40,444 nucleotides of DNA from Bacteroidales bacterium (GTDB lineage: Bacteria; Bacteroidota; Bacteroidia; Bacteroidales; UBA10428), in the NCBI GenBank assembly GCA_016931575.1, contig JAFGEO010000080.1:1-40444 (forward strand), read 5' to 3'. Positions within the stretch are counted from its first letter, which is position 1; each line of letters starts with the position of its first letter. The notes beneath the pieces were generated by a model that was not told the DNA's origin, did not search any database, and saw nothing but the letters and a program-made list of their open reading frames with translations. Below are positions 1-9,012 of this stretch, in pieces. Position numbers and translations under genes: made by a program.

Positions 1-230
1 TCTACAGAATTTCGTCATTTTTTGATACTCCTTTAGAAAATGGATCACGCTATTTCCGGATCTTCTGACAAATTCAGGTGCGATAGCTCCTTGCTCAAGC
101 TTTGAAAAACCGGAGGAGGCCGAAAGGTACAAGCCTGGAAATACTCTCTGATAAAAGCTTCTCCTTTCCGAAAGAATCTGGCTCCCGGATATAAATGAAA
201 TAACTTTTATTAAAAATAGCTGCCAAATTA
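1..230. other. left-edge non-coding stretch
   Basis: No gene is supported here. A short + frame open from the window edge stops at the TGA at 66-68 and could be the last 21 codons of an upstream gene. It is too short to recognise. The rest is AT-rich DNA leading into the LacI operator and promoter. Confidence 0.4.
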
Positions 231-246
231 TTGCACACGTGTGCAA
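231..246. promoter_or_regulatory. LacI-family operator 1 (autoregulatory site)
   Basis: The sequence TTGCACACGTGTGCAA is a perfect 16-bp palindrome with a central CG, the usual design of LacI-family operators. It lies just before the LacI gene and shares its core with the site at 1314-1331. Its left TTG doubles as a plausible -33 element, so bound repressor would block the promoter. Binding by the adjacent regulator is inference. Confidence 0.75.
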
Positions 247-260
247 ATCCCTTATATTTG
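231..260 (+). promoter_or_regulatory. Bacteroidota-type promoter of the LacI gene
   Basis: TATATTTG at 253-260 fits the Bacteroidota -7 consensus TAnnTTTG. A TTG at 231-233 lies 19 bp upstream, which is the expected -33 spacing. Transcription should begin near 265-270. That rules out the GTG at 239 as a start codon and favours the GTG at 305. Confidence 0.6.
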
Positions 261-304
261 AAGTGCAAAATGTAAACCAAACCATTTTTATTCATTACAT
301 CAGA

Positions 305-1300
305 GTGAAAAGAATCACCATAAAAGATATTGCCAGAGATCTGAAAATCCATCATTCCACGGTTTCCCGTGCACTGAGGGGTAGCAGTACGGTGAGCTTC
401 GATACCAGAAAAAAGGTGAATGAATATGCCAGGGAAATTGGATACCAGGTTAACATGAATGCATTGCAATTGCGGGGTAGTCTGAAAAATATGATCGCTA
501 TTGTTGTGCCGAATATCTACCATAATTTTTTCTCGAATGTGGTAAGCCTGGTTGCCGATCTGGCTTTCCGGAAAGGATTTGTTGTCTCCATTTTCCAATC
601 GAACGAAAGTTATTTGCAGGAAAAAGAAATTGTGCAAATGCTGATTCGCAACAATGTAGCCGGAGTTGTCGCTTCTGTTTCAATGGAAACCCAGGATTCG
701 GGTCACTTGAGGGCACTAAGCAAGTACAGGATCCCCCTGGTTTTGTTTGACCGGGTTTGCCCTGATCTGGAGGTAACTAAGGTCATGGTCAACAATCAGG
801 AAGTTGTTGCTTCAGCGACTGAAATACTCATTGAGAGGGGTTACAGGCATATCGCACACATCAGTGGGCCCAGTCACATTAATGTCTTTGGAGACCGACA
901 GGCTGGTTATTTATCGGCATTGAAGAAACACGGACTCGATTACCAGCGAATCGTGAGAATTGAATCCGGATTTACGATTGATCAGGGGAAGGAGACAGCA
1001 GCTTCCTTATTCATGGAAAAAACAAGACCGGATGCACTGCTGTGCGACTCACATCTTCTGAGCCTGGGGGCCATCTTTAAAATCCGGGAATTGCAGCTGA
1101 AAATCCCTGAAGATGTCGGAATCGTTGGCTTTGGGGATAATCCTTATATTGATTCTTTCAATCCCGGAATGATTTCCATTGTCCAGCCAGATGCCTTGAT
1201 AGCGAGTACTGTATTTGAATTAATTTTTAAAAGGATTGAAAATTTTGATGCCGCCATTTCAGAAACGAAGATGCTCCCGGCGAGTATTATTGAGAAATAA
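305..1300 (+). CDS. LacI-family transcriptional regulator
   Basis: This is a DNA-binding repressor or activator of the LacI/GalR family, 331 residues from the GTG at 305. The N-terminus carries the classic helix-turn-helix (TIKDIARDLKIHHSTVSRAL), followed by a hinge with the NALQLRG motif. A periplasmic-binding-protein-like sugar domain then runs to the end. The frame is open back to a GTG at 239, but that codon lies inside the operator palindrome and upstream of the predicted transcription start, so 305 is preferred. Two similar palindromes, at 231-246 and 1314-1331, flank the gene. The ligand is unknown; a mono- or disaccharide released by the downstream enzymes is the natural guess. LacI control of a PUL is less usual than control by SusR, HTCS or ECF-sigma regulators. 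Confidence 0.92.
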   Translation: MKRITIKDIARDLKIHHSTVSRALRGSSTVSFDTRKKVNEYAREIGYQVNMNALQLRGSLKNMIAIVVPNIYHNFFSNVVSLVADLAFRKGFVVSIFQSNESYLQEKEIVQMLIRNNVAGVVASVSMETQDSGHLRALSKYRIPLVLFDRVCPDLEVTKVMVNNQEVVASATEILIERGYRHIAHISGPSHINVFGDRQAGYLSALKKHGLDYQRIVRIESGFTIDQGKETAASLFMEKTRPDALLCDSHLLSLGAIFKIRELQLKIPEDVGIVGFGDNPYIDSFNPGMISIVQPDALIASTVFELIFKRIENFDAAISETKMLPASIIEK

Positions 1301-1313
1301 AATTTTATCCATT

Positions 1314-1331
1314 AATGCACACGTGTGTATT
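1314..1331. promoter_or_regulatory. LacI-family operator 2, upstream of GH95
   Basis: AATGCACACGTGTGTATT is an 18-bp palindrome with one mismatched pair (1317/1328). It shares the 11-bp core TGCACACGTGT plus G with operator 1. It lies 14 bp after the LacI stop codon and 81 bp before the GH95 start, so it probably controls the start of the PUL operon. I could not find a good TAnnTTTG box beside it. Confidence 0.7.
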
Positions 1332-1412
1332 CGTTCCTGGAACTTTTAAGAAGGTCGAATATGCAAGTGATAACAAAACAGATTAATTAGGAAACTTATA
1401 AAGCGTCAAATC

Positions 1413-3893
1413 GTGAAAAAAATTAAGACATCGGGAAAAATTCAGGCAGTTTGCATTCTGATGGGTCTTGTCAGCTCGTTATATGCACAGGATAAGCAGG
1501 ATCTGAAACTTTGGTACAATCAACCCGCGGGAAGTTGGGTTGAGGCTCTGCCTCTGGGTAATGGACGCCTTGGCGCTATGGTTTATGGTGATCCGCTAAC
1601 GGAAACGATTCAGCTTAACGAAAACACGGTTTGGGCTGGACAACCCAACCGGAACGATAATCCGGAAGCGAAAGCATACCTTTCTCAGGTCAGGGAACTC
1701 ATTTTTGAAGGAAAATATAATGAAGCCCAGGACATTGTCAATGCGAGGTTCATTAGTAAAACTTCTCAGGGGATGCCCTACCAGACTGTCGGGAACCTGA
1801 AACTAAATTTCCCGGCACATGATAACTATTCCGGGTATTACAGGGAGTTAAATATCGGGGATGCCACAACTTTAACCAGGTTTTCAGTAGGAGATGTAAG
1901 CTATAGCACAAAGGTATTTGCTTCTTATCCTGATCAGATTATCGTGGCCCGTATTGAGGCCAATGAGCCCGGGTCCATAAATTTTTCGGCCACAATGGAC
2001 AGGCCTTCAGGTGCACAGGTTTCGACGATCTCTGGAAATACATTGCTCTTGAGCGGTTGTACAAGCGATTTCGAGGGGGTGCCTGGTAAGGTTCAATTTC
2101 AGGCAAGGGTGAAGATAGTAACCGAAGGGGGGACTATCACGGCCACCGATACCTCATTGAATATCAGCGAAGCCGATCAGGCTACTATGTATATTTCAGT
2201 CGCATCAAATTTCAACAACTACAAGGATATAAGCGCAAATGCCGGTGAGCGGTCTGCCACCTATCTGAAGAATGCCCTGAAAAAAACATATAATCAGCTT
2301 CTGGATGATCACATTACTGATTATCAAAATTATTTTAACAGGGTGGTGCTTGATCTGGGAGTCACTGATTCCATAGATAATCCTACCGATAAGCGCATTG
2401 AAGACTTTGCATCCGGCAACGATCCTCAGTTGGTCGCACTTTACTTTCAATATGGAAGGTACTTGCTGATTTCTTCCTCCCGTCCCGGGGGCCAGCCAGC
2501 CAACCTTCAGGGGATCTGGAACGATCAGCTTACACCCCCGTGGGATAGTAAATACACCGTGAACATTAACACGGAAATGAATTACTGGCCCTCTGAGATC
2601 ACCAATCTTAGTGAAATGAATGAACCACTCATTCAAATGATCCGGGAGCTGGCGGAGGCGGGCCGACAAACTGCCATGGACATGTATGGTGCCCGGGGAT
2701 GGGTAGTGCATCATAACACAGATATATGGAGAATGACGGGCCCGATCGACGGATCATTCTGGGGAATGTGGCCAATGGGGGGAGCGTGGTTATCACAACA
2801 TGTTTATGAAAGGTACAGGTATCATGGTGACAAGGACTATTTAATGTCTGTCTATCCCATCCTGAAAGAAGCCACTCGTTTTTATCTCGACTTTCTTATT
2901 GAAGAACCAGGGCATCAATGGTTAGTGGTGGCTCCGTCAATTTCGCCGGAGAATGCTCCGGCCGTACATCCTGAATCGTCACTGGCCGCCGGCACAACTA
3001 TGGATAATCAGCTTGTTTTCGATTTACTTACCATTACCAGGGAAGCAGCAGAAATCCTTGCGGTGGATGATCAGCTGGTTAACGAAATACAGCTGGCGTT
3101 AGAAAAACTGCCTCCGATGCAAATAGGAAAATGGGGACAGTTGCAGGAATGGATGGAAGATTGGGACAACCCGGAAGATAAACACCGGCATGTCTCACAT
3201 CTATACGGACTCTATCCATCCGGTCAGATCTCTCCGTACCGCACCCCGGAATTGTTTGCTGCCGCAAAAACATCGTTGCTGGCCAGGGGCGATGAGTCAA
3301 CCGGGTGGTCGATGGGCTGGAAAGTGAATCTGTGGGCCCGGCTGCAGGATGGAAACCATGCCTGTAAACTTATTACGGACCAGTTGACACCTGCCCCAAC
3401 AAGAGGATGGGGTCCCCGGGGAGGAACTTATCCAAATCTGTTTGATGCGCATCCTCCTTTTCAAATTGATGGTAATTTCGGTTGCACCTCAGGAATTGCA
3501 GAAATGTTATTGCAAAGCTATGATGGTGCGATACAGATATTACCGGCATTGCCGGATAATTGGAATACCGGCAGAATAAGCGGTCTTAAAGCTCCGGGAG
3601 GATTTGAGCTGAGTTTTACATGGAAAAACGGCGAAATCGAAGAATTAGTTATTAAATCAAACCTGGGGGGAAATTGCCGCATTCGCGTACCCAACGAACT
3701 GACCTTCACTGATGGTACGGAGCTTAACAAGGCTCTGGGGGAGAATAGTAATCCATACTTTTCCATTCACCAGGTCAAATCGCCCATAATTGCTGACCCG
3801 GGGAAACTAAACCTGCCAACTGTCCACTCCACCTTGCTTTATGATTTCTCAACTGAAAAAGGGAATGAATATGTTTTAATCCATAAAGAATAG
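1413..3893 (+). CDS. GH95 alpha-L-fucosidase / alpha-L-galactosidase
   Basis: This is an exported glycoside hydrolase of family 95 (inverting), 826 residues, with a signal peptide ending near SSLYAQ. The start is the GTG at 1413, with an A-rich leader. Family landmarks are the N-terminal block around PLGNGRLGAMVYG and QLNENTVW, the pair N384/N386 in NINTEMNYW, the proposed general acid E513 in SISPENAP, and D686 in FQIDGNFG. These match the N421/N423, E566 and D766 set known from bifidobacterial AfcA. Members remove terminal alpha-1,2-L-fucose, and some PUL members instead remove alpha-L-galactose from complex xylans. The xylan context here makes L-galactose a real possibility. The protein is probably periplasmic, and its gene is the first enzyme gene after operator 2. 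Confidence 0.93.
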   Translation: MKKIKTSGKIQAVCILMGLVSSLYAQDKQDLKLWYNQPAGSWVEALPLGNGRLGAMVYGDPLTETIQLNENTVWAGQPNRNDNPEAKAYLSQVRELIFEGKYNEAQDIVNARFISKTSQGMPYQTVGNLKLNFPAHDNYSGYYRELNIGDATTLTRFSVGDVSYSTKVFASYPDQIIVARIEANEPGSINFSATMDRPSGAQVSTISGNTLLLSGCTSDFEGVPGKVQFQARVKIVTEGGTITATDTSLNISEADQATMYISVASNFNNYKDISANAGERSATYLKNALKKTYNQLLDDHITDYQNYFNRVVLDLGVTDSIDNPTDKRIEDFASGNDPQLVALYFQYGRYLLISSSRPGGQPANLQGIWNDQLTPPWDSKYTVNINTEMNYWPSEITNLSEMNEPLIQMIRELAEAGRQTAMDMYGARGWVVHHNTDIWRMTGPIDGSFWGMWPMGGAWLSQHVYERYRYHGDKDYLMSVYPILKEATRFYLDFLIEEPGHQWLVVAPSISPENAPAVHPESSLAAGTTMDNQLVFDLLTITREAAEILAVDDQLVNEIQLALEKLPPMQIGKWGQLQEWMEDWDNPEDKHRHVSHLYGLYPSGQISPYRTPELFAAAKTSLLARGDESTGWSMGWKVNLWARLQDGNHACKLITDQLTPAPTRGWGPRGGTYPNLFDAHPPFQIDGNFGCTSGIAEMLLQSYDGAIQILPALPDNWNTGRISGLKAPGGFELSFTWKNGEIEELVIKSNLGGNCRIRVPNELTFTDGTELNKALGENSNPYFSIHQVKSPIIADPGKLNLPTVHSTLLYDFSTEKGNEYVLIHKE

Positions 3894-3954
3894 GCAGCAT
3901 GCATTTTATTATACCCTAATACACTATAAAACAACACCTAACAACACTAATCTT

Positions 3955-6900
3955 ATGACAAGAATTTGTAAACCAAACAAGTTAAAAAAGAATAATTGGT
4001 TCCTGAAAGGAACAATTATCCTGTTTTTTTCTTTCCTGCAGACAGGAATGCTCTTTTCACAGGAAAGGACCTTAACTGGCACCGTTGTTGACAATGAGGA
4101 TGCGCCATTGCCAACAGTAAATGTCATTATAAAAGGGACAACCACAGGAACCATCACAGATATTGATGGTAATTTTTCAGTGATGGTTCCGGATAATAAC
4201 ACTGTTCTGGTAGTAACTTCTATTGGATATGTGAATCAGGAAATTGAAGTGGGAAATCAAACTCATCTGGATATTCAGATGGAGGAAGATTTAACTCAAT
4301 TGTCTGAAGTGGTAGTTACGGGGTATGGATCCCGGAAAAAAGAGACCCTTACAGGTTCGGTTGCCAATATCTCAGGCAGTGAACTGAAAAAGAATCCGAT
4401 GCCAAACCTTACCAGCTCTCTGGCGGGGAAGCTGCCCGGGCTAACTATTAATCAGCGTTCCGGAGAACCTGGAAGAGATGATCCGAGTATTCTGGTCCGG
4501 GGGACCGGAACATTTGTTTCGGATCCCTCAAAATTAGGAGAGGCAAATCAACCTCTGATTATTATTGATGGGGTGCCCCGTAGCATGATGAGCCGGCTGA
4601 ATCCGAATGATATTGAAAGTGTTTCTGTTTTGAAAGATGCCTCAGCGGCCATCTATGGAGCACGGGCAGCAAATGGGGTTATTATCATCACTACGAAAAG
4701 TGGTACAGAAGGCAAACCAGTTTTCGATTTCTCCTATAACTATGCAATACAACAGCCTTCCAAAATTCCGGATATGCTGGATGCAGCTACTTTTGCTGAG
4801 GCATTTAATGAGGGCGACTGGTACCGGAAAGGCAGACCCACAGGGGATACCTACGTCCCCTTTTATTCCGATGATGCCATTCAGGCCTTCCGGGATGGAT
4901 CTGACCCTGTGTTATACCCAAACACAGACTGGATGGGGCAGGTACTTAAACCCTATTCAATGGTTAAACGGATGAACCTTCAGGTCAATGGGGGTACTGA
5001 AGATGTGAAATATCTGTTCTCGTTCGGCTCCCTCTATCAGGATGGGAATTATGAGCATAATCCTACCGAATATCAACAATTTAACCTCAGGTCAAAAATC
5101 GATGTGGATATTACAAAAAATTTATCTGTGGGAATGAATGTCTATGCCATCCTGAACAACCGGACCTATTCCGTTGTCGGCACATGGGTGAATTTCTATA
5201 ACATCCTGCATTCGAATCCGACCTTACCAGCGACTTATCCAAACGGGCTTATTGCTCCGGGAAGATTAGGTGAAAACCCGCTGCTGCTGGATCAGAGGGG
5301 AACTGACAAAATTGATGACATGCCAATTTATTCAACTTTTACAGCTTCCTATAAGGTCCCCTTTATCAGCGGTTTGAGAATCGATGGATCATTCAACTAC
5401 GATATAAACAACCAGTTTGAGAAAAGATTCAGCCTTCCGTATTACTATTATGAATATGATGTCAATACGGAGGAATATATGAAAACTCAGGGCACCGGGG
5501 CATCGACCGTCGAACTTTGGGATACTTACAGGAAGTGGACCACCATGATGTATAATATCAGAATTGTGTATGACAGAACTTTTGAGAAGCATCATGTGGG
5601 ACTTATGATCGGACAGGAACAACAGAAAAATACCTTTCAGTATGCAGAAGCATACAGAAAGAATTTTGTGAGTTCAGCGATTGACCAGATCAACGCAGGG
5701 AGTACGGACCCGGAAGATAAAAACAATTCAGGATCATCCTCAGCCACGGCATACAATAACTTTTTCGGCCGGTTTAATTACGATTACAGTTCGAAATACC
5801 TGGTTGAATTCTTATTTCGCTACGATGGTTCACAAATATTTCCCGAAGGTAAACGATATGGGTTCTTTCCGGGAATATCAGCCGGATGGCGCCTGTCGGA
5901 AGAGGCTTTTATTCAGGATAACTTTTCATTCATTGACCAGCTGAAGTTACGGGCTTCCTGGGGACAGGTCGGGAATGATCGGGTTGATCCCTACCAGTAT
6001 CTTCAGTCCTTCTCTTTTGGAGATAATTATGTCTTTGGTGTGAGCGATGTACCGGGGATCTATGCAAATACACTCCCCAATCCGAACATTACCTGGGAGG
6101 TGAGTGAGAAAACAGATGTGGCTCTTGAGGCGGCACTCTGGAAGAACCTGCTTAGCCTGGAAATAATATTTTTCAGAGAATATCGCACCAATATCCTGGC
6201 AGAACGTAATCTTTCCATACCCAGTATTTATGGGTTTTCTGATTTGCCAAGTGAAAACTTCGGGGAAGTAAAAAATCTGGGTTATGAAGTGATTCTGCGG
6301 CATAGAAACTCTCTGGGGAAATTGATATACAATGTCGAAGCTAATCTCGCATTTGCACGGAATGAAATCGTGTTCATGGATGAAACACCTCAGGTAGAAA
6401 TCTATCAGAATCAAACGGGGCACCCAATTGGAACTTCTCTGTACTATCAGGCAGACGGAATTTTTAATACACAGGAAGAATTGGATGAATATCCTCATCC
6501 TTCCGGATCGAAACTCGGGGATGTCAAGATTGTTGACCTGAATGGAGACTCCGTGATTAACGCCAGAGATCAGTTCAGGTTCGATTATACCGCAACGCCT
6601 GAGTTCGTTTTTGGATTGACGTTCAATTTTCTCTACCGCAATTTCGACCTGAATGTTTTCCTCCAGGGACAGACGAATGCCTATAATTATGATGGGGCAT
6701 TTACCAAGTTAGGGAACACAGCTTTTGACAATGCGGTAGTGGCCAGGGCTGAAGACCGCTGGACGGTCGACAATCCTGATGGCACCATGCCCAGATCAGA
6801 CTTTTTCGAACCCGGAGCTTCAACATTCTTTTTATACGATGCGACATTTGTCAGGCTCAAAACACTTGAACTTGGGTACTCTTTACCTGATAACCTGGTA

Positions 6901-7059
6901 ACCAGACTCAAGTTGAAGGGTATGCGGTTTTATGCAAACGGGATCAACCTGATTACCTGGGCGAAGGAAATTAAGTGGTCCGATCCAGAGCTGAGTGGTG
7001 AATTTGTTTTTTATCCACAGCAACGCATTATCAATATGGGTCTTAACATAAAATTCTAA
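3955..7059 (+). CDS. SusC-like TonB-dependent outer-membrane transporter
   Basis: This is an outer-membrane glycan importer, 1034 residues, close to the family norm. A signal peptide is followed at about residues 40-110 by a carboxypeptidase-regulatory-like Ig domain (LTGTVVDN..., GTTTGTITDIDGNFSV). A TonB-dependent plug domain runs from about 118 to 250 (VVVTGYGSRKKETLTGSV, LIIIDGVPR, SVLKDASAAIYGARAANGV). The beta-barrel then runs to a C-terminal aromatic end (NMGLNIKF). It pairs with the SusD-like lipoprotein starting 11 bp downstream. The pair should bind and import oligosaccharides made at the cell surface. The substrate cannot be read from the sequence; the neighbouring enzymes suggest decorated glucuronoxylan fragments. 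Confidence 0.97.
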   Translation: MTRICKPNKLKKNNWFLKGTIILFFSFLQTGMLFSQERTLTGTVVDNEDAPLPTVNVIIKGTTTGTITDIDGNFSVMVPDNNTVLVVTSIGYVNQEIEVGNQTHLDIQMEEDLTQLSEVVVTGYGSRKKETLTGSVANISGSELKKNPMPNLTSSLAGKLPGLTINQRSGEPGRDDPSILVRGTGTFVSDPSKLGEANQPLIIIDGVPRSMMSRLNPNDIESVSVLKDASAAIYGARAANGVIIITTKSGTEGKPVFDFSYNYAIQQPSKIPDMLDAATFAEAFNEGDWYRKGRPTGDTYVPFYSDDAIQAFRDGSDPVLYPNTDWMGQVLKPYSMVKRMNLQVNGGTEDVKYLFSFGSLYQDGNYEHNPTEYQQFNLRSKIDVDITKNLSVGMNVYAILNNRTYSVVGTWVNFYNILHSNPTLPATYPNGLIAPGRLGENPLLLDQRGTDKIDDMPIYSTFTASYKVPFISGLRIDGSFNYDINNQFEKRFSLPYYYYEYDVNTEEYMKTQGTGASTVELWDTYRKWTTMMYNIRIVYDRTFEKHHVGLMIGQEQQKNTFQYAEAYRKNFVSSAIDQINAGSTDPEDKNNSGSSSATAYNNFFGRFNYDYSSKYLVEFLFRYDGSQIFPEGKRYGFFPGISAGWRLSEEAFIQDNFSFIDQLKLRASWGQVGNDRVDPYQYLQSFSFGDNYVFGVSDVPGIYANTLPNPNITWEVSEKTDVALEAALWKNLLSLEIIFFREYRTNILAERNLSIPSIYGFSDLPSENFGEVKNLGYEVILRHRNSLGKLIYNVEANLAFARNEIVFMDETPQVEIYQNQTGHPIGTSLYYQADGIFNTQEELDEYPHPSGSKLGDVKIVDLNGDSVINARDQFRFDYTATPEFVFGLTFNFLYRNFDLNVFLQGQTNAYNYDGAFTKLGNTAFDNAVVARAEDRWTVDNPDGTMPRSDFFEPGASTFFLYDATFVRLKTLELGYSLPDNLVTRLKLKGMRFYANGINLITWAKEIKWSDPELSGEFVFYPQQRIINMGLNIKF

Positions 7060-7070
7060 AAGAAGTTACT

Positions 7071-8756
7071 ATGAAAAATCTACTGATACTAGCTGCAATA
7101 GTAATCGTCTGTACCTCTTGTAGCGATGATATACTGGACATTACAGCAAAAGACAGAATTGCTGATGATGCTGTTTGGAATGATGAGAATCTCATCAGGG
7201 CGTATTCGAACTCTCTGTACAATGCTATTCCGCATGGGTTTTATATCCACATGTTTTCCAAATATACCGATGAAGCATATAACTCATCACCTACCGGATG
7301 GGGCGCAGGTACACTTGTGTCCGGTTATACGGCTGATAACATAACGAATGTTGGCGAAGGTGATTACTGGGGAGGATATCTTTACTATTGGAACCGGGGA
7401 TACGAGTATATCCGGAAAATAAATGTTTTCCTTCAAAAAATGGACGAAACCTCCTTTGAATTTGAAGATAAGGATAAACTGGTGGGCGAAGCAAAATTTT
7501 TAAGAGCTTTTATCTATTTCAATCTGATCGAAAGATTTGGAGGGGTTCCGATAGTTAACCAGCCTTATGATCTGGGGGAGGTTACATTTACGCGAAATAC
7601 ATTTGATGAATGTGTTGCATTCATCGAACAGGATCTGGATGAAGCGATGGCCGTCCTTCCTGAAAAGTATCTTTCAACGGATGCCAATTTTGGCAGGGGA
7701 ACTCAGGATGCCTGTAAAGCCTTGCGCTCACGCGTATTACTGTATGCTGCTTCTCCCTTGTTCAATCCAGCAAATGACCTGAACAAATGGCAGAAAGCTG
7801 CCGAAGCCGCAGAAGCTTTGCTGAACAGCGATTATACGCTCTACCCGGATTACAGGGAAGCTTTCATGATGCCCGGCGGGTCGGAGAATAACGAACTGAT
7901 TTTTACCAGAAATTTCACGGTCACCAATGGGCATCAGGCACCCCTGCATAATTTAAACAGACGTTATGGTGCCTATGGAGGATGGTGGGGAAGTAATGGG
8001 CCTTCTCAGAATCTGGTGGACGATTATGACATGGTCAATGGTGAGCCTCCCTTCATCTATGTGAACGGTGAGAAAACGCTAAATCCTGCGTCAGGATATG
8101 ATCCTGATCATCCGTGGAAAAACCGTGATCCCCGGTTCGAGGCTACTGTAACCCATAACCTGACGATTTATCATGGTGACACCATGCAAATGTGGGTAGC
8201 TTCTGATGGAAAAACCTGGGGGTTTGATTCCTATAAGCAAAGTGGTGATAATCCACGAACCAACTATGTACTTAAAAAATTCATGCCCGGAGATGATGTG
8301 GTTATTAGCTGGCAGGAATTCTATACAAATCCATGGATCTATTTCCGCCTGGGAGAAATTTACCTCAACTATGCGGAGGCTATGTTTGAACTTGGCGATG
8401 AGGATGTTTGCCGTGAATATCTGTCTAAAATAAGAGAAAGAGTAGGGATGCCCCCAATTCCTTCCAATGTATCCGGTGAAGAACTCAGAAAACGCCTCTA
8501 TAATGAACGAAGAATTGAGCTCGCATTTGAGTCGCACCGGTATTTTGATGTCAGGAGATGGAAAATTGCCATGGAGGTTGAAAATAAACCGATCATGGGA
8601 ATGGATGTCATCCTGAACATAAATACCGGTGATACGATCTATCGGGAGGTGCAACTGCTGGAAAGAACTTTTGAAGAGAGGATGTACCTTCTGCCTATTG
8701 CAACCGATGAGATAAATAAAAATGAAGGTTCCATTGAGCAGAATCCTGAATGGTAA
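7071..8756 (+). CDS. SusD-like glycan-binding lipoprotein
   Basis: This is a surface lipoprotein of the SusD/RagB family, 561 residues, forming the lid of the SusC transporter. The signal peptide ends at a lipobox with Cys17 (VCTSC), followed by acidic residues SDDILD, which fits surface export of Bacteroidota lipoproteins. The N-terminal TPR-like SusD region includes the characteristic GEAKFLRAFIYFNL helix. The C-terminal RagB/SusD region includes RLGEIYLNYAEAMFELG and the block RLYNERRIELAFESHRYFDVRRW. The gene lies 11 bp after susC and is surely cotranscribed with it. A long hairpin follows 7 bp after the stop codon and may limit read-through into the enzyme genes. Confidence 0.97.
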   Translation: MKNLLILAAIVIVCTSCSDDILDITAKDRIADDAVWNDENLIRAYSNSLYNAIPHGFYIHMFSKYTDEAYNSSPTGWGAGTLVSGYTADNITNVGEGDYWGGYLYYWNRGYEYIRKINVFLQKMDETSFEFEDKDKLVGEAKFLRAFIYFNLIERFGGVPIVNQPYDLGEVTFTRNTFDECVAFIEQDLDEAMAVLPEKYLSTDANFGRGTQDACKALRSRVLLYAASPLFNPANDLNKWQKAAEAAEALLNSDYTLYPDYREAFMMPGGSENNELIFTRNFTVTNGHQAPLHNLNRRYGAYGGWWGSNGPSQNLVDDYDMVNGEPPFIYVNGEKTLNPASGYDPDHPWKNRDPRFEATVTHNLTIYHGDTMQMWVASDGKTWGFDSYKQSGDNPRTNYVLKKFMPGDDVVISWQEFYTNPWIYFRLGEIYLNYAEAMFELGDEDVCREYLSKIRERVGMPPIPSNVSGEELRKRLYNERRIELAFESHRYFDVRRWKIAMEVENKPIMGMDVILNINTGDTIYREVQLLERTFEERMYLLPIATDEINKNEGSIEQNPEW

Positions 8757-8763
8757 TCGGTGA

Positions 8764-8827
8764 ATTTACTGAAATTTATGAATGCCGTTGATCAATCGGA
8801 TCAATGGCATTCATAATTTCAGTAAAT
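8764..8827 (+). terminator. long stem-loop after susD (terminator, attenuator or RNA-stabilising hairpin)
   Basis: The left arm 8764-8793 pairs with the right arm 8799-8827 over 29 base pairs, with one bulged T, one G-T wobble and a 5-nt loop (AATCG). The stem begins 7 bp after the susD stop. It lacks a following T-run, so it is not a textbook intrinsic terminator. It may act as an attenuator or as a 3'-end stabiliser that keeps susCD mRNA more abundant than the downstream enzyme mRNA. Confidence 0.75.
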
Positions 8828-8871
8828 CCGGCTCGGATGTTTAAGGATAATTCAGGAGTATGTAATATCTT

Positions 8872-8901
8872 CAGGATTCAAAACTTCTGGTTTGAATCCT
8901 G
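8872..8901. repeat. 11-bp perfect inverted repeat upstream of GH97
   Basis: CAGGATTCAAA (8872-8882) and TTTGAATCCTG (8891-8901) form a perfect dyad around an 8-nt spacer. It lies 45 bp after the long susD hairpin and 111 bp before the GH97 start. It could be a binding site for a dimeric regulator or a second RNA hairpin. No promoter box with a clear TAnnTTTG match was found beside it. Confidence 0.55.
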
Positions 8902-9012
8902 GCTGAGCAAATAAAAAGGTCCAAATAGTAATATCGGATGTCATCTTCGGGAGATTACCGAAGGGAAAGCCGGATAGTTGAATGTACATCATTAAGATAT
9001 AAATCCCAACCT

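Noticed and set aside
95-637. 180-codon open frame on the - strand
   Set aside because: It overlaps the LacI coding region and promoter, shows no domain, and its composition is that of an antisense shadow.
2205-2714. 169-codon - strand open frame inside GH95
   Set aside because: The + strand frame encodes conserved GH95 blocks including N384/N386, so this is an antisense shadow.
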